In this document: one piece after another, positions 1 through 9,241 of the stretch
How positions within the stretch are numbered: position 1 is the stretch's first letter
Layout of the letters: each line of letters begins with the position of its first letter
Assembly: GCF_904848665.1 (NCBI RefSeq)
Contig: NZ_CAJHCQ010000019.1
Span: 62,001 to 126,000, forward strand
DNA length: 64,000 bases
Direction: 5' to 3'
DNA from: Paraburkholderia hiiakae
Lineage (GTDB): Bacteria > Pseudomonadota > Gammaproteobacteria > Burkholderiales > Burkholderiaceae
Translations under genes and position numbers: made by a program
The notes under the pieces: model-generated
What the model was told of the DNA's origin: nothing
The model's input: the letters and a program-made list of their open reading frames with translations, nothing else
The model's database searches: none

Positions 1-2
1 GC

Positions 3-374
3 ACGGGTGGCGATGCGATCGATCCGGCTCCGAATCATGCGGAACGCACCTGCGAGAATCGCGTGGCCGGTCAAGTGACCGTTCTCCTGCCTGGTGGAAG
101 AGTAAGCCGCGCTCTTGCCTTCGAATCCCCGGCCCGCGATGTCGTCCCTTCGCACCGCCTCGCCCACGGTGTCCTGAATGGGTTCACGTATTGGTTTCGA
201 TGTTCCGACGCACCGGGAGTGCGTGACGATTCGCCCTGTTTTCGGGCGTATTTCGATCGCGAGGGAGCGTGGTTTTTCTTCTACACCCAGGACTGCGCGC
301 TGCCGTTCGGGGCCGAGGTCAGCTTCTCCGGGAACACGCATCGGGCGACGTGGAGCGTCGCGAGTGCCGCCTGA
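3..374 (+). CDS. C-terminal part of an unrecognised protein, truncated by window edge
   Basis: The frame is open from the first bases to a TGA at 372-374, so the gene probably begins before the window. A GTG at 63 could start a 103-residue protein, but the codons upstream of it also read well and no Shine-Dalgarno sequence stands out. The visible part has a Phe/Tyr-rich stretch (YWFRC, then AWFFFYTQDC) with several Cys residues. No family was recognised. A small secreted or beta-rich domain is possible but is only inference. Confidence 0.5.
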   Translation, partial: TGGDAIDPAPNHAERTCENRVAGQVTVLLPGGRVSRALAFESPARDVVPSHRLAHGVLNGFTYWFRCSDAPGVRDDSPCFRAYFDREGAWFFFYTQDCALPFGAEVSFSGNTHRATWSVASAA

Positions 375-399
375 GGTCTGGAAGTGACCAGGCCGACTA

Positions 400-417
400 G
401 CGCCGCTTCGTCGGCGC
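400..417 (+). terminator. Weak hairpin after the first gene
   Basis: GCGCCG (400-405) and CGGCGC (412-417) pair around the loop CTTCGT. A short T-rich patch (GTTTTCCTT) follows about 10 bases later. It lies just downstream of the stop at 374, so it may be a weak terminator. The stem is short and the T-run is displaced. Confidence 0.25.
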
Positions 418-518
418 CCGCTTCAGGGTTTTCCTTAACGTCGGACACGGCAACATTGCCAATGGTTGGCCAACGACGGACGTGCTAGGCTTTTCTCCAA
501 ACAACTTCGGAGACAGCA

Positions 519-896
519 ATGCCGTTCATCTGCGAAAACGTTGAATGTCGAGCCGTGCTGGCGCGCGGGCAGGTCAGATCCACGCACGAGGACGCGGGGT
601 GGTGCTTCTACTGCCCGGACTGCCAGGCCAGGAACGAGTTGAAAGATATCGGCGCACCCGGCGGTCCTGTCGAGTTGGTTCAGCCAGAAAGATCCGGGCC
701 GCCGCACAAGATCATTGCAAGGGCTCGACCCTTGGAGGACGGCAGGTACGCAGCGCAATTGCGCGTCCAGCGAGCGCTCGCGACAAAAGGTACATACGCG
801 GTCGAAGAGCGCTGGGAGCAGCTCGGTGTATTTCTCGACGCGCAAGAGGCCGTAGCGCATGCGCGTTCTTTTGCAACCGATCTGCTGAAAGCCTGA
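519..896 (+). CDS. Small protein with Cys-rich (zinc-ribbon-like) N-terminus
   Basis: A 125-aa protein of unknown function. Cys5, Cys10, Cys29, Cys32 and Cys35 (MPFICENVEC, then CFYCPDC) could form a zinc ribbon. The C-terminal half (about residues 65-125) looks helical and is rich in Ala, Arg and Glu, with no signal peptide, so a cytoplasmic protein is likely. GGAGA (510-514) sits just upstream of the ATG. It is convergent with the cellulose acetylation operon and probably unrelated to it. The coding call is fairly safe; the metal-binding role is inferred from Cys spacing only. Confidence 0.65.
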   Translation: MPFICENVECRAVLARGQVRSTHEDAGWCFYCPDCQARNELKDIGAPGGPVELVQPERSGPPHKIIARARPLEDGRYAAQLRVQRALATKGTYAVEERWEQLGVFLDAQEAVAHARSFATDLLKA

Positions 897-980
897 TCGT
901 CCGCGCTCCGCTGAATCGCGCTGTGCTTTTCAATGCGCGGATTTACGGCTGACCTACGGTCGTCGATCCGCGCGACAGCC

Positions 981-2147
981 TCAACGCGAAGCCACCGTGC
1001 GAACCGCACCGGATTTCGGCACGACGACCTCATCTTCCGCTTCGAGCGGCGCCTGCAAATCCCGTTCGTCCAATTCCCAAACGACAAGTTTGGGCGGTGT
1101 CTGGGCATACGCCGCGCTTGTGAAATACGCGCGCGCCGAGCCGCCAAACTTGCCACCTTCGCGCGCGAAATTCCCGACGCCCCGCCCTAACGCCAACGCC
1201 AGTTGCGGCACGAAATCGGACGTCGTCGAATACGATGTGCCGATCACCGCGATAGTCGGCAGATCGGCATCGCCGAACAGATCGTCGGCCGACGAAGCCG
1301 CCTGGGCCACGTGAAGGTAATCCCGGCCGGTCACGATCTCCGCCCTCGGTTGCCAGGACACCGGCAACGCATCGAGGCCGGCCAGCCGCACGAGATCGCC
1401 GGGCCGACGCTGGGCCGGCTTGTCGGCGACGCGGTAGCCGGGCTGGCTCGAAACGCTTGAATCCAGCGGCTCGCCCATCGCCCGAATGCGCTGCGCGAGC
1501 GCCCCCGCCGCAGCGCCCGCGCCGGCCTGGGTCCAGTGTGTGTCGGTCCGAAAGAACGCGTCGCCCGGCACGCCACGCAGCGCTGAACCGAGATCCACCA
1601 CCGGCACGCCTTCGGCGACCAGACGCGATGTCCAGTCATGCAGACGCGCACTCAACGATGCAGGGCGATAAAGCCCGCACAGATGTTGCGGTTCGATGCG
1701 CGACTTGTCGGGCACCACGGCGACGAGCAACGCAATACCGTGACTCGTCAGTTCACGCTGGACGGCGGCAACCGTCGCGGCGCGCGTCGCGAGATGGCGC
1801 TCGCCGCCGGCGTATACGTTCAGTTCGTCGCGCAGGAACAGCCAGCCGGGACAGCCCTGCCGCACACGCGGGCCCAGATCGCCCAGCGTCAGCCAACCCA
1901 GCGCGCGCTGCAGGCTTGCGGCGTCTGCCGCGATCGGCGTATCGGCCATGCGGCTGGCGAGTTCTTTCGATACGGTGCCGTCCAGCATGCCGGCACGCGT
2001 GAGCGCATGAGGCAACAGCGATGCTGTCGTCGAGGCGAACCGGATATTGAAGAACAGGCCCGCGAACAGAAAGCCCATCAGGATGACGGCAACGACCTTG
2101 CCGGCGCGCGTAGCGCGTCGTTGCGGTAGCGGCTTGGGATCGTCCAT
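981..2147 (-). CDS. wssI: AlgX/AlgJ-like cellulose O-acetyltransferase (WssI-type)
   Basis: A 388-aa SGNH-fold acetyltransferase of the AlgX/AlgJ/WssI group, expected to place acetyl groups on the polysaccharide in the periplasm. One N-terminal membrane segment lies at about residues 17-37. The family hallmarks follow in the usual order: GWLFL (about 100), DTHW with the Asp/His pair (about 200), and GTSYS with the nucleophile Ser (about 303). The start lies 4 bases after the stop of the MBOAT gene, so the two are translationally coupled. It is the last gene of the operon. In Pseudomonas fluorescens, wssF-wssI acetylate cellulose; that role is carried over here because the genes follow bcsC directly. 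Confidence 0.88.
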   Translation of the reverse strand: MDDPKPLPQRRATRAGKVVAVILMGFLFAGLFFNIRFASTTASLLPHALTRAGMLDGTVSKELASRMADTPIAADAASLQRALGWLTLGDLGPRVRQGCPGWLFLRDELNVYAGGERHLATRAATVAAVQRELTSHGIALLVAVVPDKSRIEPQHLCGLYRPASLSARLHDWTSRLVAEGVPVVDLGSALRGVPGDAFFRTDTHWTQAGAGAAAGALAQRIRAMGEPLDSSVSSQPGYRVADKPAQRRPGDLVRLAGLDALPVSWQPRAEIVTGRDYLHVAQAASSADDLFGDADLPTIAVIGTSYSTTSDFVPQLALALGRGVGNFAREGGKFGGSARAYFTSAAYAQTPPKLVVWELDERDLQAPLEAEDEVVVPKSGAVRTVASR

Positions 2148-2151
2148 GGCG

Positions 2152-3561
2152 TCAGAACTGGAAGTAAAGGAAAGGCACCGCGCCCCGCGCGACGATCAAA
2201 CCGAACGACAGCAGAAAGCCCGCGAGCGGCCACACGGCTTGCCACAGCCTTCCCTGCGCCGTATCGGCCACCCGGTCCCAGCGCGATTGCCAGATCGGCA
2301 GCAGCACGCAGACGATGCCGAGCGCGGCGGCCAGCGCATGCACAGGCCGCAGCAGTACGAGCGTCGCGTCGCTCAAGCCCATTGCGTTCAACCCGAACTG
2401 GCCGCGATACATGGCGAGTGCGGCACGAAAACCCACCGCCCGGAACAGCGTCCAGGCAAGCATGACGAAGAGGATCGTCAGCACGTGCGATAGCCAGAGC
2501 GGGACGGCGGCCATGCCGGCGCGCCGCCAGAGGCGTGCCACCGTCAGCGCCACGCCGTGAGCGATACCCCACAGCAGGAAGTTCCAGCTATCGCCGCCGT
2601 GCCACAGGCCCGCGATGGCCATGGTCAGCAACAGGTTTCGGCAGGTTTGCCATTCGCCGTCGCGGTTGCCGCCTAGCGGGATGTAGAGGTAGTCGCGAAT
2701 CCAGCTCGATAGCGACAGGTGCCAGCGACGCCAGAAGTCCTGAATGCTGCTCGCGAGGTACGGATGGTCGAAGTTCTCGGGAAAGCGAAAGCCCAGCATC
2801 TGCCCCAACCCGATGGCCATGGCGCTATAGCCCGCGAAATCGAAGAACAACTGCAGCGTGTAGAAGCCGCCGCCGAGCCACGCGTCCGCAAACGTCGGCG
2901 CGTGCATGGCGAAGACCGCGTCGACGATGGGCGAAAGCGTGTCGGCCACCAGCACTTTCATGCTCATCCCGACCATGAGCCGCCGCGCGCCGGCCGCGAA
3001 AGCGTCCCAGTCGACCGTGCGCGACACCAGCTCGCGCTTGACCCAGGCATAGCGAATGATCGGCCCGGCGATCAGGTGTACGAACATTCCCTGATAGGCC
3101 CCGTAGCGGATCACGCTGCGGTCGGCCGGCACCGTGCCGCGCTGCACGTCGATCAGGTACGAGACGGACTGCAGCACGATGAAGGACAGCCCGATGGGCA
3201 ACACGACGTGCTGCCAGGGAATCGGTCCCGCATGGCCTGCCGCCAGCACATTGTCGAGACTATCGACGACGATGTTGGCGTACTTGTACCAGCACAGGAT
3301 CGCGACATTCACGGCGATGAAGACTGCCAGCCATGCGCCGCGTGCCCGCGGGCTCGGCGCCCTGTCGATCACCACGCCGCCGAGCCAGCCGCAGAAGGTC
3401 AGCGCAATGAACAGCAGCAGAAAGACCGGGCTCCACCAGGCGTAGAAGAACCAGCTGCAAAAGAGCAGCACACCGTTGCGCCAGCGTGCGGGCGACACGA
3501 CATAGATCGCGAGGAAGGCCGGCAGAAACAGCGTCAGGAATTCGAGGGACGCGAAAACCAT
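2152..3561 (-). CDS. wssH: MBOAT acetyl transfer protein, AlgI-like (WssH-type)
   Basis: A 469-aa polytopic inner-membrane protein of the MBOAT family, like AlgI, which passes acetyl groups from a cytoplasmic donor to periplasmic acetyltransferases. It begins MVFASLEFLTLFLPAFLAIY. The conserved histidine region LWHGGDSWNFLLWG followed by IAHG lies at about residues 314-332, and FDFAGYSAMAIGLG and NFDHPYLASSIQDFWRRWH are typical AlgI sequences. I chose the ATG at 3561 because it follows the AlgF-like stop by 5 bases; the frame runs further upstream, but that stretch has no MBOAT character. Together with its neighbours it forms a complete acetylation module. Confidence 0.93.
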   Translation of the reverse strand: MVFASLEFLTLFLPAFLAIYVVSPARWRNGVLLFCSWFFYAWWSPVFLLLFIALTFCGWLGGVVIDRAPSPRARGAWLAVFIAVNVAILCWYKYANIVVDSLDNVLAAGHAGPIPWQHVVLPIGLSFIVLQSVSYLIDVQRGTVPADRSVIRYGAYQGMFVHLIAGPIIRYAWVKRELVSRTVDWDAFAAGARRLMVGMSMKVLVADTLSPIVDAVFAMHAPTFADAWLGGGFYTLQLFFDFAGYSAMAIGLGQMLGFRFPENFDHPYLASSIQDFWRRWHLSLSSWIRDYLYIPLGGNRDGEWQTCRNLLLTMAIAGLWHGGDSWNFLLWGIAHGVALTVARLWRRAGMAAVPLWLSHVLTILFVMLAWTLFRAVGFRAALAMYRGQFGLNAMGLSDATLVLLRPVHALAAALGIVCVLLPIWQSRWDRVADTAQGRLWQAVWPLAGFLLSFGLIVARGAVPFLYFQF

Positions 3562-3566
3562 GCGTT

Positions 3567-4265
3567 TTAGCGGCTCACCGCGTCGTTCGCGAAGAAGATG
3601 CGCGACTGTGCTCCGGCCGGCACGAGGAACACCGTATAGCGCTGTCCCGCCACGAGCGTGCCCAGACTCACCGGCTGGCCCACGGGCTGGCCGCCGCACG
3701 CCAGTTGCACCGACAGCGCGACTGGGTTGACCTGGCGACGCTTGCTCTGCCCCGCGGCCACGCCATCGAGCAGCACGATGTCGCGGCCCGGCACTTTCAG
3801 CGAGGGCGTGGCGCACCGCGCATCGAGGTTGTAAAAGCCCACCGAGGCCTTGAGTGCGTTGAAATCGTCCGGTTTTTCGCGCACCGTCACGGCGTGCGAG
3901 CCTGCGGCTTTATCCGCCCCATCGAGCGCGACGATGCTGACGAACTCGCCGGGCTGCACCATCGCCGACACATCGTGGTGCGTGCCACCGGTCGTCAACG
4001 TGCCGGCCACCGGTTTGCCGGCGGCAATCGGAAAGAACTGGCTGGCCGGGTTCGCGGCGTCGAGCGACAGGCGCGCTTTCGACCCGGCCGCGGTCACATT
4101 GACCGGGTGTGAACCACCATCGACGAAACGCACGAATGACGAATCCTGCGCGGGCCCGGTCGGGTACAACAGGATATCCGCGGCCGCGGCTCGCTGCACG
4201 GGCAAACCGCAGGCGGACAACGCGAGGCCGGACAGAAACAGGCGGGAGAAGCGATTTTTCATCAT
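3567..4265 (-). CDS. wssG: AlgF-like periplasmic acetylation protein (WssG-type)
   Basis: A 232-aa AlgF-family protein. The start is one of two adjacent ATGs overlapping the upstream TGA (ATGATGA), with AGGG about nine bases before it. An N-terminal signal peptide (NRFSRLFLSGLALSACGLP to about Ala30) precedes a region starting ADILLYPTGPAQDSSFVRFV, the usual AlgF opening. Two beta-rich halves follow. AlgF-type proteins act in the periplasm as adaptors between the MBOAT and the transferases. Position between the SGNH gene and the AlgI-like gene matches the wssF-G-H-I order. Confidence 0.85.
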   Translation of the reverse strand: MMKNRFSRLFLSGLALSACGLPVQRAAAADILLYPTGPAQDSSFVRFVDGGSHPVNVTAAGSKARLSLDAANPASQFFPIAAGKPVAGTLTTGGTHHDVSAMVQPGEFVSIVALDGADKAAGSHAVTVREKPDDFNALKASVGFYNLDARCATPSLKVPGRDIVLLDGVAAGQSKRRQVNPVALSVQLACGGQPVGQPVSLGTLVAGQRYTVFLVPAGAQSRIFFANDAVSR

Positions 4266-4927
4266 TTTTTCAGACCCTGAACCGAGGGCGCATTCGCCAT
4301 GGCGTTGACGATAGCCTTGCTCCACGCGGCATAGCCGACCTGCGTGTAGTGCTCGCCGTCGAGCGTCTGCCACTGTCCGGGTTTGGCGAAGGTTGTGGAA
4401 TCGATATACGTGCAAGGCGCGACGTTGTTCGCGAGGAACGCGGACAATTCCCTGACCCGGTCATCGCCCTTGGCGTATTGCCCGCTGTGGCCGCCCCAGC
4501 CCGGCCCGACCCAGACGCACGCCGTATGCGTATCGGCGATGGCCTTGGTCAAGCTCGTGACTTCCTGCCACGCCCACGCCTTGGGAAAGGCCGGCTTGTC
4601 GTACGAACCCATGGTGTCGCCTTCGACCACCACCACCAGATCGGGTTTGTCGGCGTGGATCAGGTCGGCGATAGGCGTCGTATGCGCCTCTTTGCCCAGC
4701 ACCGTGGCCGGACGCTTGTCCACCTGATCGGCGCCGCAATCGACGGGCGTGCTCTTGAGCCAGCGCGCCGGGCTCGCGCCGCATGCGCCCACCACATGCA
4801 CGTGCGCGGCGCCCTGCGCCTGCAGGCTTTGCACGAGCGGCTCGCGCAGATGGCTGTTCAAGCTCAGATGGCTTTCGCCGATGACCAGCACGGAAAGTCC
4901 CAACAAAACGGATGCTGTAGCTGCCAC
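4262..4927 (-). CDS. wssF: SGNH hydrolase-like protein of the cellulose acetylation module (WssF-type)
   Basis: A GTG at 4927 preceded by AGGAG at six bases gives 221 aa beginning VAATASVLLGLSVLVIGESH. The frame is open to 5026 but without a better start. A hydrophobic N-terminus is immediately followed by the SGNH block I motif VIGESHLS. The sequence VVVVEGDTMG is in the middle and DGEHYTQVGY near the C-terminus supplies a candidate Asp/His pair. It overlaps the AlgF-like gene by 4 bases. Position after bcsC and before the AlgF/AlgI/AlgX set fits WssF. An esterase or acetyltransferase role on cellulose is inference. Confidence 0.75.
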   Translation of the reverse strand: MAATASVLLGLSVLVIGESHLSLNSHLREPLVQSLQAQGAAHVHVVGACGASPARWLKSTPVDCGADQVDKRPATVLGKEAHTTPIADLIHADKPDLVVVVEGDTMGSYDKPAFPKAWAWQEVTSLTKAIADTHTACVWVGPGWGGHSGQYAKGDDRVRELSAFLANNVAPCTYIDSTTFAKPGQWQTLDGEHYTQVGYAAWSKAIVNAMANAPSVQGLKK

Positions 4928-4968
4928 ACGAAACTCCTGATCCGGCGCGACCGGATTGCGAATATGAA

Positions 4969-5172
4969 TTAGGAAAAGGCCAGGAACATCGACAAACGCG
5001 GGCGCACAGGCATGCGCGCGCGCCACGCCGCAGCGACCCGCTGGCCGTGCAGTGTGTCGAAGAGATAGCCCGGCGCGCTCAGATGGCGAGCGCCGGTCAT
5101 GAGGATGCCGGGACCGGCGTGTACTGAAGCAGGCATGAATCCGTCACCACTGAAAAAACGTTCGCTGTCCAT
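4969..5172 (-). CDS. Possible small protein between bcsC and the acetylation genes
   Basis: An ATG nine bases after the bcsC stop opens a 67-codon frame (MDSERFFSGDGFMPASVHAG...). No Shine-Dalgarno sequence is visible and the composition gives no domain or membrane segment. It ends 41 bases before the GTG of the SGNH gene. It may be a real small protein coupled to bcsC or simply an open spacer. I do not recognise it. Confidence 0.3.
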   Translation of the reverse strand: MDSERFFSGDGFMPASVHAGPGILMTGARHLSAPGYLFDTLHGQRVAAAWRARMPVRPRLSMFLAFS

Positions 5173-5181
5173 ACAATCACG

Positions 5182-8100
5182 CTATTGATCGCTGTACTGC
5201 GACTGGTAAGGCATGACCGGCATGTCCAGCGCCTTCGTCTGCGGCGCGAAGCTAAAGCGCACGTAGAGGCCCGCGACCCACTGCCGGTAGCTGGACGAGT
5301 TGTTGGCGCCCACGGAGGCCCCGGCGCTCAGATGGTTGCTAAAGCGGTACTCGGCGGTAGCGAGCAGGTTGTAGCCGATGCCGGTCGACGACTGCGCGGG
5401 ATGGATCGCGCCGTCGGTCAATCCGAGCGACGATGCCGCCGTCACGGCAGCCGATTGCAACGTGCCGTCGGTCGGGAAATACGGCGCGGCGGATTGATGG
5501 TAGTACTGCAAACCTGCTGCGCCCTGCAGCTTGTAGGTCCAGTGGTCCGAGCGCTGCGCCCACGTGACCGGCAACGTGAACGCATAGAAACGCTGTGGGC
5601 TGAAATAGCCGCCGTTACCGTAGGTGAAGTTGTTTTCGTTGTGGCGATAGAACTCGCCGCTCAAGTTCAGGCCCGCGGTCAGCATGCTGTTGGCCGTGCG
5701 ATGCAAGTACCAGTACACGCCCGCGCCCACCTCGGCGCCCTCGTTGGACTGGACGTTATGGCCGTCCAGATACTTCACGGAACCGTAGCCGTAGACACCG
5801 TAGTCCTGATTGTCGAGGCCGATCGCACCATGCAGTCCCGTGGCCGTAACGCCGCCCCAGCTCAAGCCCGAGCGTGCATCGCTCGTGCCTGCGAACGACG
5901 TGATGCTGTCGGTCACGGCACGGCGCGAGACGCCCGCATTGAACCAGCCACCCTGCGCCGCATCGATGGCGCTCTTGAACGTCGCGCCGCCAACGACATT
6001 GGTGTACTGGAAGCCCAAAGGCGTCGTGCCAATATCAGCTGTCCAGTTGCGGGTCTCATAGCCCACGCCCAGGCCGACGCCACGCGCGGTCTGCGAAGCG
6101 GGCGCGGCAACCTTGCCGTCTGCCTGTGCCAGGGCCGCCTCTGGGCCGCCGCCGAACTGGCTGCTGCTGTAGGCAGAGGTGCCGAGCGTGCCGTTATCGA
6201 GCTCGACTGGCGTCGCGCGCAGCGAGAGCTTGCCGTTGCCGACCGGAAGCAGGACTTCCGTGGGCGCTTGCACGCCCGTCAACTGCGATGTGCCACCCGT
6301 GCTGTTGTTCGACGTGACGAACAGGCCACCGCGGATTTCCGGTGAGCGCTGCGAACGGATGTCGTCGAGTTCGCTGCGCATGTCGTCGAGCGAGATGGAG
6401 CCGTCCTGAGGCGCGCTCGCGGCCGCCGCGTCCTGCGGCGCCTGCGCGCCGATCGGCGTGCCCGCCACCGTCGGCAATGTGGCCGCCCGGGACGGCGAGC
6501 GCGCGAGCGCCGTGGTGGATCCCGTCGAGGACGACGCTGTCATGGTCGATGCGGAACTCGCCGAAGCGCTCGCGATGTTGGCATCGGCACCGTCGGTCGC
6601 GACGGCGGCCGTACCCTGCGTGGCAACAGCATTCGCGCTCGCCTGGCGCGTCTGCCGCGCTGCGCGACGATGCGTATCGTCGTCGTGGACAAAGGGGTTG
6701 CCCGGCACATGGCCGTCCTGCGCCTGCACGCCCAGGCGCTTTTCCTTCGCGGCAATGGCCGTTTCCAGCAGCGCCTGCGCCTCGCGGGTCTTGCCCTGCA
6801 TCACGTAAATGCGTGCGGCGCCCGCCAGCACGTCGGGATCGTCCGGCGCCTTCGCGACAGCCTGTTTCAACGCCGTATCCGCGACGCCGTTCTTGCCGGC
6901 CTGCACCGCCGCCATCGCTACGCCCAATTGCAGGCCCGGATTGTCGGGATCATTGGCGAGCGCTTTCTGATAGAGCGCGAGTGCTTGCTCGTACTGGCTG
7001 TCGGCGGCATACATGCGCGCGAGCGCGGCCGTCGCCAGGCTGTCGTTGGGCCGCTTCGCGAGGATCGGCGCCAACGTGTCGTAGGCCTGCGCCAGGTCGC
7101 CTTGCTGGCGTTGCTGGTCGGCGAGGCGCACAGCGTAGAGGTAGTTCAAGTCGTCCAGTTGACGGCGCTGGTCCGCAGTCAGACTTTCGGTCTGCATTTC
7201 GCGCATCGCGACCTGGGCCTGGATGTTCTGGCCGGTCTTGAGCAGCAAGGTCGCATAGGCCAGTTGCACATCGGGGCCGCTGCCCTTCAGGCCGTTGGGC
7301 ATCAGCCCGTGCATCAGGCCCATCGCGCGCGGCAGATTCCCCGCATCGACATAGGCCGAGGCCAGCGCGCTCACCCTCACCGGGTCCTTGCCCGCCGCCG
7401 GTTCGAGCCGCGCCAGCATGTTGCGCGCGTCGTCCAGATTGCCGTCGCGCGCCAGTTGCGAGGCTTGCGCCGCCACGGCCTGGAAATCGATCTGCTGCGC
7501 CGTGGCCACCATGTTCGGCGTGCGCGCGGCGGCAGGGATGCGCGCCATCGTGTCCTGCGCACGCGTCCAGTCGCTCATCTGCATCGCCAGCAGCGCGCTG
7601 GCGTAAAGCGCGTCGGGATTGTCGGGGTTCGAGGCAAGCAGACCGTCGACGAGTTCCCGCGCGGTGTCGGCATGGCCCTGCTGCAACTCATAGCGCGCCA
7701 GTGCCAGACGCAGCCACGGATTGCCGGAATCGGCGCGCTGCGCGTCCACGAGGATGCGGCGCGCCGCGTCCACATCGCCGCGCTGTTCGGCGGCGTCCGC
7801 ACGGCCCGAAGCGACGGCGGCTCGCAGGCGCTCCAGTCCGCCGATGCCGGCCTGCTGCTCGGGCGACATGCCGTCGACCCACTTCTGCGCTTCGTCGGCG
7901 CGGCCCGTCTGGGCGAGGATATCGATGAGCCCGCTGACCGCCTCGGCATTGTTCGGCATACTTACCAGCACGTCCCGATAAGCCTTTTCGGCACGGCCCA
8001 GATCGCCCTGCGCCGCATACAGGCGCGCCGACGCGTTGCGCCCACCCGGCTCGACGGGATCGAGCCGCAGCGCCTGGTCGAGTTCGCGCCGCGCGCTGGC

Positions 8101-9228
8101 GTAGTCGCCCGCGCTCTGTGCGCTTTCGGCCTGATTGACCAGTTGCCAGTAGCGCGCGGAATTGAGCGCCTTGCTCCAGTTCGCCGCCGCACCGCGGCGC
8201 GCCACTGCACGCGATAGCAGCGACTGCGCCTGCCCCAGATCGCCCTGCTGCATGCGCACCAGACCCAGGCCGCCCAGTGCGTTGGTGTCGTCGGGTTTGT
8301 CGCGCAGCACCGCGGTGAAAGATTGCTCGGCCGTGGTGATGTCGCCCGCCTTGAACGCGGCGAAACCGCGCGTCAGGCGCGGGTCCATGACCGGCGCGGC
8401 AGTGGCGCCGGGCGAGCCTGACGGGCGCGACGAGAGCATCTGATGACGGATTTCGTCGTCGTCGGGATGCAGCTTCAGATAGTCTTCGTACCACCCGCGG
8501 TTTTGCGGTGTAGGCGTCACCCAGGTCAGCACGGAGCGCCAGACGTCAGTCGCGGCGCCGCCGATATCGGGACGCGCCGCCAGCTTTTCCAGCAACGCGA
8601 CGCCCGCTGCGCGATCGCGTTCGTCGCGCACCTGATGCAGCGCCAGCCACAACAGGACGTAGGGGTCGTTGGGCATCTCGGCGCTCAGGCGCGTGAGGCC
8701 CTGAACGGCCGCATCGATGCCGCCCTCCGTATAACCCAGATAGTAGTAGTACTCGCGCGCCACGGTGCCTTGCGGCACCTTGCCGCCCAACGCCTTGTCG
8801 TAGAGTGCGATAGCGGCCGACAGCGCTTTCGGGTCGTTCTGGTTGACGGCGTCCTGCGCCATCAGGCGCGCCTTGGCGAGCGTGGACCTCGCCGGCTCGA
8901 CCGCCAGGCGCAAGTCCTGTTCGAGCAAGGGCACGAGGCGGCTGTCGGGCGCGGCCGCACGCAGCTTGACGAGGTAATCGTTGGCCACCGAAAACTGCCG
9001 CTTGCCGACGGCAATCAAACCCATGCCGTAGAGTCCTTCGGGCTGCTTAGGATCGGCCATCAGCAGTTTCGACCACGCCTGTGCGGCCAGATCGGGCTTG
9101 TCGTGCGACTGCCAATAGCGGCCCTGCTCCAGTAGCATTCTGGAAGTGGCGTCCTGTGCCCACACGGTGTGGCTGACCGAGGTGAGCAAAAAACCCAGAA
9201 TGCAGGCCTGGCTGCGGCTGACTAACAT
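5182..9228 (-). CDS. bcsC: Cellulose synthase outer-membrane export protein BcsC
   Basis: A 1348-aa protein from the ATG at 9228, which has AGGGA upstream; a longer frame to 9324 would overlap bcsB and lose the signal peptide. The N-terminus (LVSRSQACILGFLLTSVSHTVWAQ) is a signal peptide. About residues 30-870 are TPR repeats (many copies of the A.L...P.N..A pattern). A Ser/Ala/Thr-rich linker (about 880-1000) leads to a C-terminal region of about 340 residues that looks like an outer-membrane beta-barrel (for example GVGLGVGYETRNWTADIGTT). BcsC guides the nascent glucan through the periplasm and out of the cell. The length is slightly above the usual 1150-1300. Confidence 0.95.
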   Translation of the reverse strand: MLVSRSQACILGFLLTSVSHTVWAQDATSRMLLEQGRYWQSHDKPDLAAQAWSKLLMADPKQPEGLYGMGLIAVGKRQFSVANDYLVKLRAAAPDSRLVPLLEQDLRLAVEPARSTLAKARLMAQDAVNQNDPKALSAAIALYDKALGGKVPQGTVAREYYYYLGYTEGGIDAAVQGLTRLSAEMPNDPYVLLWLALHQVRDERDRAAGVALLEKLAARPDIGGAATDVWRSVLTWVTPTPQNRGWYEDYLKLHPDDDEIRHQMLSSRPSGSPGATAAPVMDPRLTRGFAAFKAGDITTAEQSFTAVLRDKPDDTNALGGLGLVRMQQGDLGQAQSLLSRAVARRGAAANWSKALNSARYWQLVNQAESAQSAGDYASARRELDQALRLDPVEPGGRNASARLYAAQGDLGRAEKAYRDVLVSMPNNAEAVSGLIDILAQTGRADEAQKWVDGMSPEQQAGIGGLERLRAAVASGRADAAEQRGDVDAARRILVDAQRADSGNPWLRLALARYELQQGHADTARELVDGLLASNPDNPDALYASALLAMQMSDWTRAQDTMARIPAAARTPNMVATAQQIDFQAVAAQASQLARDGNLDDARNMLARLEPAAGKDPVRVSALASAYVDAGNLPRAMGLMHGLMPNGLKGSGPDVQLAYATLLLKTGQNIQAQVAMREMQTESLTADQRRQLDDLNYLYAVRLADQQRQQGDLAQAYDTLAPILAKRPNDSLATAALARMYAADSQYEQALALYQKALANDPDNPGLQLGVAMAAVQAGKNGVADTALKQAVAKAPDDPDVLAGAARIYVMQGKTREAQALLETAIAAKEKRLGVQAQDGHVPGNPFVHDDDTHRRAARQTRQASANAVATQGTAAVATDGADANIASASASSASTMTASSSTGSTTALARSPSRAATLPTVAGTPIGAQAPQDAAAASAPQDGSISLDDMRSELDDIRSQRSPEIRGGLFVTSNNSTGGTSQLTGVQAPTEVLLPVGNGKLSLRATPVELDNGTLGTSAYSSSQFGGGPEAALAQADGKVAAPASQTARGVGLGVGYETRNWTADIGTTPLGFQYTNVVGGATFKSAIDAAQGGWFNAGVSRRAVTDSITSFAGTSDARSGLSWGGVTATGLHGAIGLDNQDYGVYGYGSVKYLDGHNVQSNEGAEVGAGVYWYLHRTANSMLTAGLNLSGEFYRHNENNFTYGNGGYFSPQRFYAFTLPVTWAQRSDHWTYKLQGAAGLQYYHQSAAPYFPTDGTLQSAAVTAASSLGLTDGAIHPAQSSTGIGYNLLATAEYRFSNHLSAGASVGANNSSSYRQWVAGLYVRFSFAPQTKALDMPVMPYQSQYSDQ

Positions 9229-9241
9229 GAACGATCCCTGA

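Noticed and set aside
400-417. Stem-loop as a strong terminator
   Set aside because: Only six base pairs and displaced T-run; kept as a weak call.
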